Assembly (NCBI RefSeq): GCF_001293735.1
Contig: NZ_BCAH01000005.1
Coordinates: 1-64,000 of the forward strand
Length of the DNA: 64,000 bases
Source: Limosilactobacillus gorillae
Lineage (GTDB): Bacteria; Bacillota; Bacilli; Lactobacillales; Lactobacillaceae
Direction of reading: 5' to 3'
Each line of letters starts with the position of its first letter. Within the stretch, counting starts at the first letter, position 1. Positions 16,049-23,685 of this stretch are shown here, piece after piece. Made by a program: the position numbers and the translations under genes. Below the pieces are notes generated by a model. The model was not told the DNA's origin, made no database searches, and saw only the letters and a list, made by a program, of their open reading frames with translations.

Positions 16049-17011
16049 TTACTTAACATACTTGGCTAAGAAGTCTTTAATGTGTGCTTGGTAAGCGGCT
16101 GGGGCGGTCGCAAACGACTTAGCGTGCACGGCCCCCTTGACCAGCCATAACTGTTTTGCCCCCCGGGTAGCGGCGTAGTTTTGGTAGACCATCGCCGTTG
16201 GAACAAAGGTGTCCTTAGTACCATGGATAAAGAGCATTGGGCGCTTATTATGGTGCAGGGCGTTGACCGCACTGGCCTGGCCGATGAAAAAGCCGTTAGC
16301 TATCCGGTTAATCCCGCTCATCGTCTTAATTAACGGCCAGGCAACCCAGCCAGGCAGGTGGTAAAGATCCTTGGCCTCGTGCATTAGTTCAGCGTTGACA
16401 CTGATATAGCCACAGTCTTCCACAAAGGCCTTGACCTGACGCGGGAGTTTAAGGCCCGACGTCATCATTGTCGTAGCGCCCCCCATTGAAACTCCAAACA
16501 TCACAATTTGACTATTTTGACCGTTCTTTTCAATCAGCCGGTCAATCCACTTGCGCTCGTCAAAACGTTCCGGCCAGCCATAGCCAATGTATTTCCCCTG
16601 GCTCTTGCCGTGAGCCCGGGCATCAGGGATCAAGACGTTGTAGCCTAGTTGATGGAACATGGCTGCGTAGGCTCCCATCGATTCCTTATTGTTCATATAG
16701 CCGTGAGCAATTAGGACCGATTTGGTGGTCTTCTTTGCCGCCGGGATGTAGTCAGCGTCCAGCTTCAGATGATCACTAGCTGATTCCATCGTCCACACCT
16801 GCTTAGTGGCCGTCTTAAACCACCGCTTCTGAGTGTAAAGCGGGTCGGACTTCTCCAGACGGACGTTGTTGTTAATAAAGGACTTGTGTCCGGCGACCAT
16901 TGCCACATTAAAAAAGTAGACTGCCGCCCCTAAAAAGCCCCCCACCAAGAGGAAGGCAATGACACCGACCACTAAGGGCCAGTGTCGCTTTTTGGTTATT
17001 GTTTTCTTCAT
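16049..17011 (-). CDS. Membrane-anchored alpha/beta hydrolase
   Basis: 320 residues. The N-terminus is basic (KKTITKKRH) followed by one helix (about residues 12-32), so the catalytic domain is probably outside the membrane. The serine nucleophile sits in GVSMGGAT, and the late histidine in VKGAVHAKSF. FIHGTKDTFVP supplies the acidic residue. It resembles YqkD/BAAT-like serine hydrolases (DUF1749/acyl-peptidase type); the substrate is unknown. Start chosen at the ATG after GAGGAGAG. Convergent with the antiporter. Confidence 0.87.
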   Translation of the reverse strand: MKKTITKKRHWPLVVGVIAFLLVGGFLGAAVYFFNVAMVAGHKSFINNNVRLEKSDPLYTQKRWFKTATKQVWTMESASDHLKLDADYIPAAKKTTKSVLIAHGYMNNKESMGAYAAMFHQLGYNVLIPDARAHGKSQGKYIGYGWPERFDERKWIDRLIEKNGQNSQIVMFGVSMGGATTMMTSGLKLPRQVKAFVEDCGYISVNAELMHEAKDLYHLPGWVAWPLIKTMSGINRIANGFFIGQASAVNALHHNKRPMLFIHGTKDTFVPTAMVYQNYAATRGAKQLWLVKGAVHAKSFATAPAAYQAHIKDFLAKYVK

Positions 17012-17143
17012 CAATTTCTCTCCTCAATCATTGCGCCTATCAATTCTACCACGCTCGGTGGGGCAACGCCATTTGCTTTTCCTGGGCCACGAGGCGTGGT
17101 GTGAATGGTATAATGTTCTTGAATTGAGGAAGGAAGTGTTGAA

Positions 17144-17563
17144 ATGTTTCCAGAACGTCTCCGGGCCCTACGCACCGGACAAAAAATTACCCTCCAAGAA
17201 CTTGCCAACGGCTTAAGCCAGCACCTGGCCCCGGGCGAAAAGCCCAATACCCCTTCTCAGTTGGGAAACTGGGAACGAGGAATCCGGACTCCATCATACG
17301 TGGAGGTCCGTAAGTTAGCCGAGTATTTTAACGTCAGCCTCGACTACCTAACTGGGCGCGCTGACCATGACGAGACCGACCTGGCGAAGCTCTTTTTCGA
17401 TACCAAAAAAGAATTAACCTTCAACCAACGCACCCTAACCGGCGAGGATCGTTACGAAATCTTCCAACTGATCGACGGTTACTTTAAGGGTCGCGACAAC
17501 CGTCATGAAACGGCCACCTTCTACGGTCAACAAGAGGAACTAAACTTAAACTTTAAGGACTAA
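17144..17563 (+). CDS. XRE-family transcriptional regulator
   Basis: 139 residues. The N-terminal HTH_3 domain spans about 1-68 with an insertion in the turn (LAPGEKPNTPSQLGNWERG) and ends in the usual FNVSLDYLTGR. The C-terminal part is charged and unassigned. It is translationally linked to the next gene (2-nt gap), so it probably regulates or acts with that methyltransferase-like protein. Confidence 0.85.
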   Translation: MFPERLRALRTGQKITLQELANGLSQHLAPGEKPNTPSQLGNWERGIRTPSYVEVRKLAEYFNVSLDYLTGRADHDETDLAKLFFDTKKELTFNQRTLTGEDRYEIFQLIDGYFKGRDNRHETATFYGQQEELNLNFKD

Positions 17564-17565
17564 TT

Positions 17566-18417
17566 ATGAACCCCAAAAAACTACGCCAATTAAAAAAGGC
17601 CACTAAAAAGGCCCACTCCAATTCTCCCGCCCCCTATATCGAGCAACTAACCCACTATCGAGACCTATTTGATGCTGTACCTCAGGTTAAATACCTACTC
17701 AACGCCGCTTTGTTAGACGATCAACTATTAAAATCGGGTCTCTTACCCCAGCCATTGCCTAAGTTACTGTTACCCGATGACATTCAGACCACGATTTACA
17801 ACCAGCTGGCGGCTAAGTACCCGCAGGGCGATGTCAAAGGAGACCGTTTGTGGGATCAGTATACGGCTGCCCTCCCCAAGGTCGACCACCTCTTGCGCGA
17901 TTATCGTGATTACCTGGAGGAAACTTACGGGCTGTGGTCCTTCACCAACGTTGCCTTTGTGGCCAGCCTGAGTGATTACTTAAAGGGTGCACCGGTCTTG
18001 GAAGTGATGGCCGGCAACGGTTACCTATCCAAGGGTCTAAAGGACAAACGCCCCACCCAAACCGTAATTACCACCGATAGTACCGCCTGGGTTAAGGAAA
18101 ACCAGACGGGGCGCCGACCAGTCACCCAGATTGAGCCCCTGGATGCCATTGCTGCTGTCGACAAGTATGCCAGTAAGGTTAAGTACGTACTAATGTCATG
18201 GGCCCCAGACAAGGGCGAGGCCGATTGGGATTTACTCAACCACCTACGCACCAACTACCCCGATGTCAAGTTGTTAGTGATTGGTGAAAAGAACGGCGCC
18301 ACTAATTCCAAGCGCTTTTGGAAGGAAGCTCGGTTAACCCAAGTTGGACTGGAAAAAGTTAACGCCGATCTAAGGTCCTTTGACTTGATTGACGAACAAG
18401 TTTACCTTGTTGAGTAA
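17566..18417 (+). CDS. SAM-dependent methyltransferase-like protein
   Basis: 283 residues. An N-terminal helical part (about 1-130) is followed by a Rossmann-like domain that begins APVLEVMAGNGYLSKGL (around residues 144-160), a good SAM-binding motif I (E/D-x-x-x-G-x-G). After that come VITTDST (acidic end of strand 2) and VKYVLMSWAPDKG (motif IV region, no NPPY). The substrate is unknown; a SAM-binding protein without activity is possible. Co-transcribed with an XRE regulator. It ends at a strong terminator. Confidence 0.75.
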   Translation: MNPKKLRQLKKATKKAHSNSPAPYIEQLTHYRDLFDAVPQVKYLLNAALLDDQLLKSGLLPQPLPKLLLPDDIQTTIYNQLAAKYPQGDVKGDRLWDQYTAALPKVDHLLRDYRDYLEETYGLWSFTNVAFVASLSDYLKGAPVLEVMAGNGYLSKGLKDKRPTQTVITTDSTAWVKENQTGRRPVTQIEPLDAIAAVDKYASKVKYVLMSWAPDKGEADWDLLNHLRTNYPDVKLLVIGEKNGATNSKRFWKEARLTQVGLEKVNADLRSFDLIDEQVYLVE

Positions 18418-18421
18418 TAAG

Positions 18422-18459
18422 AAACGCCCCCTGAATGTGGATTCAGGGGGCGTTTTGTT
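18422..18459. terminator. Bidirectional terminator
   Basis: AAACGCCCCCTGAAT, GTGG loop, then the exact complement and TTTTGTTT. Confidence 0.9.
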
Positions 18460-18647
18460 TGGCAAAGCGTAGCTTAATAGCTACGCCGGTGTGTATTGAT
18501 ACTATCTCAGGTCGTACCGGTCGTCCACTACCAGTTTGACCAGGCACCCTACAATCCGGTAGGTTAACGTGCCCCACTCGAGAATCATTACCGCTCGCGC
18601 GGGGTAACCAAATTAGGGTCGGTTACCAGACCTCTCGACTCATCGCA
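18460..18647 (-). ncRNA. Candidate structured small RNA, about 190 nt
   Basis: A strong minus-strand promoter lies inside this gene-free stretch: TTGATT (18682 to 18677), 17-nt spacer, TATGGT (18659 to 18654) with a TGG extension. It predicts a start near 18647. The transcript would end at a perfect hairpin (GCGTAGCT-ATTA-AGCTACGC, 18467-18486) backed by the terminator at 18422. Between them are strong stems, such as GGCAC/CCTAC with GTAGG/GTGCC and GGTAACC with GGTTACC. No reading frame is visible. The length resembles 6S RNA, but I cannot assign a family. Confidence 0.45.
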
Positions 18648-18689
18648 ATGTTTACCATACCACGGCTTAACAACTTAATCAAGAACGGG

Positions 18690-19154
18690 CTAACCTTTTT
18701 GTTCCTGACTGCGGTTTTCGATCAGGGCGCTGAGCTGTTGAGTAACCCATTCGCTTAGCTTACCAGTGTCTTGTTCGCTTACGTCATCGGCGTCGGCCAG
18801 GTAATCAATTCGTAAGTTCGACTTATTGAGATCTTCTCCTTCCGCAACCATGTACACCTTAACCGGGTAAGGTTGCTCCCGTTCCAACATCTTAGGATCT
18901 AACCGCTCGGCCTCAGCCATTGGTACATTGATCAGATTCATCTCCAAACGGACACTGACCGAGTCACCAATTGGTACCTTGACCTCCCAGTTATACTGAC
19001 ACAAGTGGCCGGTGGCAATCTGTTCGGCCATGGAGGTTAGACCAGCCTTCAAGGTAGCTACTTGTTGCAGGGTCGCAGCATCAACTTGGCCGCTTGTTAC
19101 CTGTACCCGTTCACTAGTTAGTTCCCCCAAGTATTGTTCATAGGTCATTTCCAT
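18690..19154 (-). CDS. Hypothetical protein, 154 aa
   Basis: I do not recognise the family. The protein is soluble and acidic, with a helical N-terminal third (residues 1-48) and a beta-rich remainder (WEVKVPIGDSVSVRLEMNLINVP). Translation appears coupled to the membrane protein gene just upstream (7 nt apart), so the two probably work together. No catalytic motif is visible. Confidence 0.65.
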   Translation of the reverse strand: MEMTYEQYLGELTSERVQVTSGQVDAATLQQVATLKAGLTSMAEQIATGHLCQYNWEVKVPIGDSVSVRLEMNLINVPMAEAERLDPKMLEREQPYPVKVYMVAEGEDLNKSNLRIDYLADADDVSEQDTGKLSEWVTQQLSALIENRSQEQKG

Positions 19155-19160
19155 TGCTCG

Positions 19161-19559
19161 TTACTTCCCTTCTAAACGCGAATACGTGTAGTCCATCCGT
19201 TGGTGGATCCCTTGAATTAACCCGGCTAAGGCGATCACCACCCCAACAGTAGCAATTAGTTGAATAACCAGCCCACTGATCGTCATCCGGTTATGAACTT
19301 GTAGGAGGCCACCGAGGCTGATGATCCCCATGTACAAGTTAACCAGGATCGTCACGTAACTGGATAGCCGGACCCGCAGGGCAACAAAGATTACTACCAA
19401 GACTGTTAAGACGACTAAAAAGCCCACCCGGCCCAAGACAGCTAGCGAGGTTAACGACCGCCCCACCTGGTAAAACATACAAAATTCGATAATCACCGCG
19501 GCCACCATTGCTAAGATTGTGTAGGCAATGATTTTATTCGCGTTCGTTGTTTTTTTCAT
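19161..19559 (-). CDS. Hypothetical four-helix membrane protein
   Basis: 132 residues with four hydrophobic helices (about 9-29, 38-62, 66-86, 93-115) and short loops. Good ribosome binding site AGGGGG. First gene of a two-gene operon with the 154-residue soluble protein. No family recognised. Confidence 0.7.
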   Translation of the reverse strand: MKKTTNANKIIAYTILAMVAAVIIEFCMFYQVGRSLTSLAVLGRVGFLVVLTVLVVIFVALRVRLSSYVTILVNLYMGIISLGGLLQVHNRMTISGLVIQLIATVGVVIALAGLIQGIHQRMDYTYSRLEGK

Positions 19560-19675
19560 GTTGACCCCCTTTTGATAATCTCCCTCTATTCTAACTGATC
19601 AGTTTGTAAAGCTCAATTTCCCTTCCCCTTCTAAAAAGGTATAATCAAACCAAAAGCATAAATGGAGGAATCACT

Positions 19676-20128
19676 ATGACAAACGGAACTTACCAATGCA
19701 TCCTGGCCCCAGTTGATGGTTCCCGAGCCACCCCAGTAGTAATCGAAAAGGCGATCGCGGTTGCTAAGAAGCACCAGGCCCACTTAGACATCTTAAACGT
19801 CGCTCAGGTTAACCAACTGACCGATAACTATGCAATTGCCAGCTCGCTGAGTGCTAGTCAGACCTTTGATCTGGTTAAGACAACCCAGGAACGGCTTAAC
19901 GACTTGAAAAAGCACGCCGAAGAGAGCGGTGTCGAATCAGTCGCCATCCACATCCGCTTCGGCAATCCCAAGCAAGTGATTGCCCACGATTTTGTTGCCA
20001 ACCACCACAACGATTTGATCGTGATTGGGACCACTGGGCTGTCAATGGTTGAACGCCTAATTGTCGGATCGGTTACCGACTATGTAGTCCGCAACGCAAC
20101 GTGCGACGTACAGGTTGTTCGCGTCTAG
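19676..20128 (+). CDS. Universal stress protein UspA family
   Basis: 150 residues, a single Usp domain. The ATP-binding pattern G-2x-G-9x-G-S is intact in GTTGLSMVERLIVGS near the C-terminus. The N-terminal ILAPVDGS is the first strand and loop of the fold. Ribosome binding site GGAGG. Monocistronic. A second Usp gene is at 55479. Confidence 0.93.
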   Translation: MTNGTYQCILAPVDGSRATPVVIEKAIAVAKKHQAHLDILNVAQVNQLTDNYAIASSLSASQTFDLVKTTQERLNDLKKHAEESGVESVAIHIRFGNPKQVIAHDFVANHHNDLIVIGTTGLSMVERLIVGSVTDYVVRNATCDVQVVRV

Positions 20129-20222
20129 CCTTCAGTCAACTAAGTAGGTGAGCTCTTAGCCTGAGTAAGGTTTTGATAGTAAAGCAAAGGATTTTGGGGT
20201 TATTAACTAAGATTAAGCAACT

Positions 20223-20259
20223 AAGGGGCTGTGACAGTTTTTTTGTCACAGCCCCTTTT
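20223..20259. terminator. Bidirectional terminator
   Basis: AAGGGGCTGTGACA, T-rich loop, TGTCACAGCCCCTTTT. Shares the CTGTGAC/GTCACAG core with hairpins at 4683 and 56964. Confidence 0.9.
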
Positions 20260-20295
20260 GAATTATTAATTAGATTTCTGTCACATTTTCGAAGA

Positions 20296-21657
20296 TTAGT
20301 TGCCGTTGGTAATGTTGGCCTTGGCTTCCATTTGCATGATCTTACGTTCCTTGAAGACGAGGTAAATCAAGAGCAGGAAGGCTGCCGCCGCGGCAACGTA
20401 GATAGTCGTGGCCGAAGCATGCCAACCAAAACGGTCAACTAGTTGTCCGATCAAAGCCGTGGCAGCCGTTTCACCGAAGACGTACTGGAAAAAGCCCATA
20501 AATCCTGTCGATAACCCGACAGCATAGTTCGGTACTGCTTCGTTGACCATTAGCCCAACTAAAGATAGCGGAGCATAGATCAGACTCCCCATGATGAAGA
20601 GGACCACGGTAATTACAGCTTGGTTAGTGCTGGTAAAGTAGGTTACTAAACAGACAATCAGGCCAATCACACAGACGAAACAAACTAAGGAACGACGGCC
20701 CTTCAAGAAGTCAGACACCAACCCGAGGATAATCACCCCTGGTACGGCCGACAGTTCAAAAATTCCGACTAACCACTTGGCCCAGTCAGTAGAGAAGCCT
20801 TTGGTCGGTAGGTAACTTGGGATCCAACTCATAACCCCATAACGAACGATATAGATCGACATCGAAGTTAAAGTAACAGCCCAAACAACTTTATTGGTTA
20901 AGATATCTTGGATAAGAATTTGGGTAAAGGACTTGTGGGAAAGTTCTTGAAAAGTCGCCTCCCCCTTTTCATCCAGTTCCACGTAACCGGAATATTCAGC
21001 CATGTTTGGCAAGCCAACCGCTTCTGGCCGTTCGGAATTAATAAGCAACATCAAAGTTGCGATAATGGCTGAGATTACGGATGCAGTTAGGAAGACCGCC
21101 GTTAATGAGCCAGAGAACAGTAGGGTAGCCATTTGAATACAGGCAACACAGGCGAAGGCCCCAGCGTTGTGCGCAGAAGACCAGATTGAGAACATCGTCC
21201 CCCGGTTTTTCTTAGCAAACCATAGGGAGATTTCCCGTTGACAGGCCGGCGCCCCCATTGCTTGGGTTACAGCCACCAAGAGCATCAAAAATAGGATAAC
21301 GTAGAAGTTTTTGGTAAAGCCTAGAAGGGCGTTAAAGATACAGGACAAGTATAAACCGAACGCCAAGAAGCGCTTAGTGTTGGACTTATCGGCTAGTCCG
21401 CCCATGAATAGCTTAGCAATCCCATAACCAATCCCGAAGGTCGATAGGATTAGCCCAATTTGCCCAATTGAGAAGCCGTACGCTTCCATAATTGGCTTTT
21501 GCTCGGTAGTGAAAATTAAACGAATAATGTAGTAAGCAAGGTAGGTAATACAGGTGGCAACCAAAACCCCCACTTGTCGTCTTCGGTATGTCTCGGTTAC
21601 CTTTTCCTTGGGAACTAGGTTTTTAGCATCCGGTGACGGCTTTAGAAAATTAAACAC
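20296..21657 (-). CDS. MFS transporter of the organophosphate:phosphate antiporter (OPA) type
   Basis: 453 residues, about 12 helices. The N-terminal pattern (YYIIRLIFTTEQKPIMEAYGFSIGQIGLILSTFGIGYGIAKLFMG, given here only as a region around 40-90) resembles GlpT/UhpT/UhpC-type carriers. Start codon is GTG with GGGAG upstream. It lies downstream of, but is separated by a 363-bp promoter region from, the quinate/shikimate genes. The substrate is unknown; an organic acid or sugar phosphate are both possible. A cre-like site upstream (21836) suggests catabolite control. Confidence 0.85.
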   Translation of the reverse strand: MFNFLKPSPDAKNLVPKEKVTETYRRRQVGVLVATCITYLAYYIIRLIFTTEQKPIMEAYGFSIGQIGLILSTFGIGYGIAKLFMGGLADKSNTKRFLAFGLYLSCIFNALLGFTKNFYVILFLMLLVAVTQAMGAPACQREISLWFAKKNRGTMFSIWSSAHNAGAFACVACIQMATLLFSGSLTAVFLTASVISAIIATLMLLINSERPEAVGLPNMAEYSGYVELDEKGEATFQELSHKSFTQILIQDILTNKVVWAVTLTSMSIYIVRYGVMSWIPSYLPTKGFSTDWAKWLVGIFELSAVPGVIILGLVSDFLKGRRSLVCFVCVIGLIVCLVTYFTSTNQAVITVVLFIMGSLIYAPLSLVGLMVNEAVPNYAVGLSTGFMGFFQYVFGETAATALIGQLVDRFGWHASATTIYVAAAAAFLLLIYLVFKERKIMQMEAKANITNGN

Positions 21658-22020
21658 AATATCACTCCCTTATCCCGCAAAATGGTACTTTGGGTAAACC
21701 ATTTCTTAGGTCACTAGTTGAACCAGTTTAACGTCCCTCCTTAACCTTAAATTTATCTATGTATTTCCCGGGAAATGATCCCGGGACCATAAATATAGCG
21801 GTTAAATAAGTTACCCTAATAAATTGGTCTACCTTTGGTAGCGCTTTCGTTAACCGCATTATATCCAACTAATCAAGTGACTACAACCCCATTTATCAAT
21901 TAACTAGTTTTCTAATCGTGACAAATTATGTTCTCATTCAACCAATTGGACTAGCTAATAATCTATTTCGGTGTGAAGGCAAGGATCACCATAACTTACT
22001 TTTCAACGCTCTTTCTGCAA
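21658..22020 (-). promoter_or_regulatory. Regulatory region of the OPA transporter gene
   Basis: No gene is visible in this AT-rich stretch. It contains a cre-like site CGAAAGCGCTACCA on the minus strand (21836-21849; 12 of 14 consensus positions), a TATATT that could be a -10, and an inverted repeat TCCCGGGA / TCCCGGGA around 21770-21785 in the leader. Confidence 0.5.
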
Positions 22021-22779
22021 CTAATTCAATTTGAGGTCCTCTAGGTCGTGGCGAAGGTCCACCAAGCCAATCTGCCCCGGAGCTGAAGTCTTACCAACCG
22101 CAGCGAAGGTTAACGCTGAACCGAAGACCTGGCCACTAACCCGACTGACCTTCCCCAAGTCCCCCATCGACATGGTGATGATCGGCAGGTTCAACTTGGT
22201 ATTTGCTTCAATTGTGGTGGCAAGAACCGTTAAGACATCGATGGATGATTGCGGCATTGAAGCAATCTTCGCCACGTCAGCACCAAGGCTGGCCATTGCT
22301 GTCAGTCGCTTGACCTGCTCTTCTTTGCTTGGTGTCTTAGCAAAGTCGTGATTACTCATAACCACCTTAACCCCGTTTTGATGGGCGGTTTCCACCACGG
22401 CTTGTACCGCTGCTTGATCATGACCTAACTCCACATCGACTAGGTCACCCATTTTCTGTTTAGCGACCGTCTTTAAAAGGGCGAAGTATTTATCATCAAC
22501 CAAAGCTAATTCGCCCCCCTCGCCCTCCGTTCGGAAGGTAACCAGCAGAGCAATATCACCAATGACTTGACGAATGACCCGGGCAGTTTGGGCTAGCTTA
22601 TCTTCGTCCAGGACGTCTTGGTAAAAGTCAATGCGCCATTCAATCACGTCCGGGGCTAAGGCGGCCACTTTTTTAGCCTGGGCAATCAACTCATCCGCCG
22701 AGGCATCAACTAAAGGAACCGCTACTTTAGGCAGACCACTGCCAAGGGTTACATTACGAACGGTTACTGTCTTCATCAT
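22021..22779 (-). CDS. aroD: 3-dehydroquinate dehydratase, type I
   Basis: 252 residues, a class I (Schiff-base) enzyme interconverting 3-dehydroquinate and 3-dehydroshikimate. Counting from the second of two adjacent Met codons, the catalytic residues fall at His143 (SNHDF) and Lys170 (VAKIASMP), the canonical positions. EWRIDF and the late substrate-binding segment PGQIGLVDLR are also present. Its start overlaps the stop of the dehydrogenase gene (TAATG), so the two are coupled. The clustering with a YdiB-like dehydrogenase and a flavoprotein points to quinate/shikimate metabolism rather than aromatic amino acid synthesis. Confidence 0.93.
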   Translation of the reverse strand: MMKTVTVRNVTLGSGLPKVAVPLVDASADELIAQAKKVAALAPDVIEWRIDFYQDVLDEDKLAQTARVIRQVIGDIALLVTFRTEGEGGELALVDDKYFALLKTVAKQKMGDLVDVELGHDQAAVQAVVETAHQNGVKVVMSNHDFAKTPSKEEQVKRLTAMASLGADVAKIASMPQSSIDVLTVLATTIEANTKLNLPIITMSMGDLGKVSRVSGQVFGSALTFAAVGKTSAPGQIGLVDLRHDLEDLKLN

Positions 22780-23657
22780 TAATCCTCATCCTTAAAAAGT
22801 AGGTCCCGAATGTAGTCAACTGGCATGTCTTCGCCGGTCCAAAGCTTAAAGGCTTCGGCTCCCTGTTCCAGCATCATCCCCAGCCCATTAAAGACATGCT
22901 CAACACCTGCACTCTTAGCAATCTTCATCAACTTGGTTTCTCGTGGGGAGTAAACCGTGTCAAAGACAATCATATCCTTATGGAACCAGGTTGGATCGTT
23001 GACCAAGGACAGGTCGGCCAATTCACCCATCCCAACTGAAGTGGCATCACAGTAGATATCACAGTTAGCTAAGCTTTCCCGAAATTCGTCTTGGTCTGCC
23101 AGGCGGTGAAGGGTGGCCTTACAACTAGTTTCGCTATTAATAATATCGACGTTCTTTTTGGCTTGTTCCCATTGGGGGTCGGTATCACGGTTAAAGATAT
23201 CGATCTCCGCAACCCCATCCAACGCGGCCTGAATGGCGATTGGCGTACCAGCGCCACCGCCACCGGTGATTGTCATCTTCTTGCCGATAATGTTCAAGTT
23301 CTCATCTTCTAAGGCCTTCATGAAGCCAGTTCCGTCGGTGGTATAGCCCGTTAAAACCCCGTTATCATTAACAACTGTATTAACGGCACCAGTTAGCCTA
23401 GAAGCCGGGGAAAGCTTGTCCAAGTATGGCAGGATCTTTTGCTTGTTCGGCATCGAAATATTTGAACCCCGCATATCCAGCGTCCGAATTGCGTCAACTG
23501 CCTTTTCCAGCTTATCATTATCGATTTCAAAAGCTAAGTAAGCGTAGTTCAAGCCCAACTTAGCAAAGGCGTTATTGTGCATCGTTGGTGACATTGAGTG
23601 CCGAATTGGATAAGCCATTAATCCAATTAGCAAGGTGTGTCCGTCAATTCTTTCCAT
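22779..23657 (-). CDS. Quinate/shikimate dehydrogenase, YdiB-like (AroE family)
   Basis: 292 residues from the ATG at 23657, which has CAGGAGGA at good spacing. N-terminal shikimate-binding motif PIRHSMSPTMHNNAF, catalytic lysine in SMPNKQK, nucleotide-binding GGGGAGTPIA. The end of strand 2 reads IFNRDTD, where NADP-specific AroE has NRT-x-x-R/K; an acidic residue here is typical of YdiB-like enzymes that use NAD and accept quinate. The ADQDEF...SLVND segment also resembles YdiB. Coupled to aroD and 28 bp downstream of the flavoprotein gene. Confidence 0.88.
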   Translation of the reverse strand: MERIDGHTLLIGLMAYPIRHSMSPTMHNNAFAKLGLNYAYLAFEIDNDKLEKAVDAIRTLDMRGSNISMPNKQKILPYLDKLSPASRLTGAVNTVVNDNGVLTGYTTDGTGFMKALEDENLNIIGKKMTITGGGGAGTPIAIQAALDGVAEIDIFNRDTDPQWEQAKKNVDIINSETSCKATLHRLADQDEFRESLANCDIYCDATSVGMGELADLSLVNDPTWFHKDMIVFDTVYSPRETKLMKIAKSAGVEHVFNGLGMMLEQGAEAFKLWTGEDMPVDYIRDLLFKDED

Positions 23658-23685
23658 GATTGATTCCTCCTGAAGATTGTAAAAA

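Noticed and set aside
22021-23657. Ordinary chorismate biosynthesis genes
   Set aside because: The dehydrogenase is YdiB-like and the neighbours are a reductase, LysR and transporters rather than aroB/aroA/aroK; a catabolic or electron-acceptor role fits better, though it is not proven.
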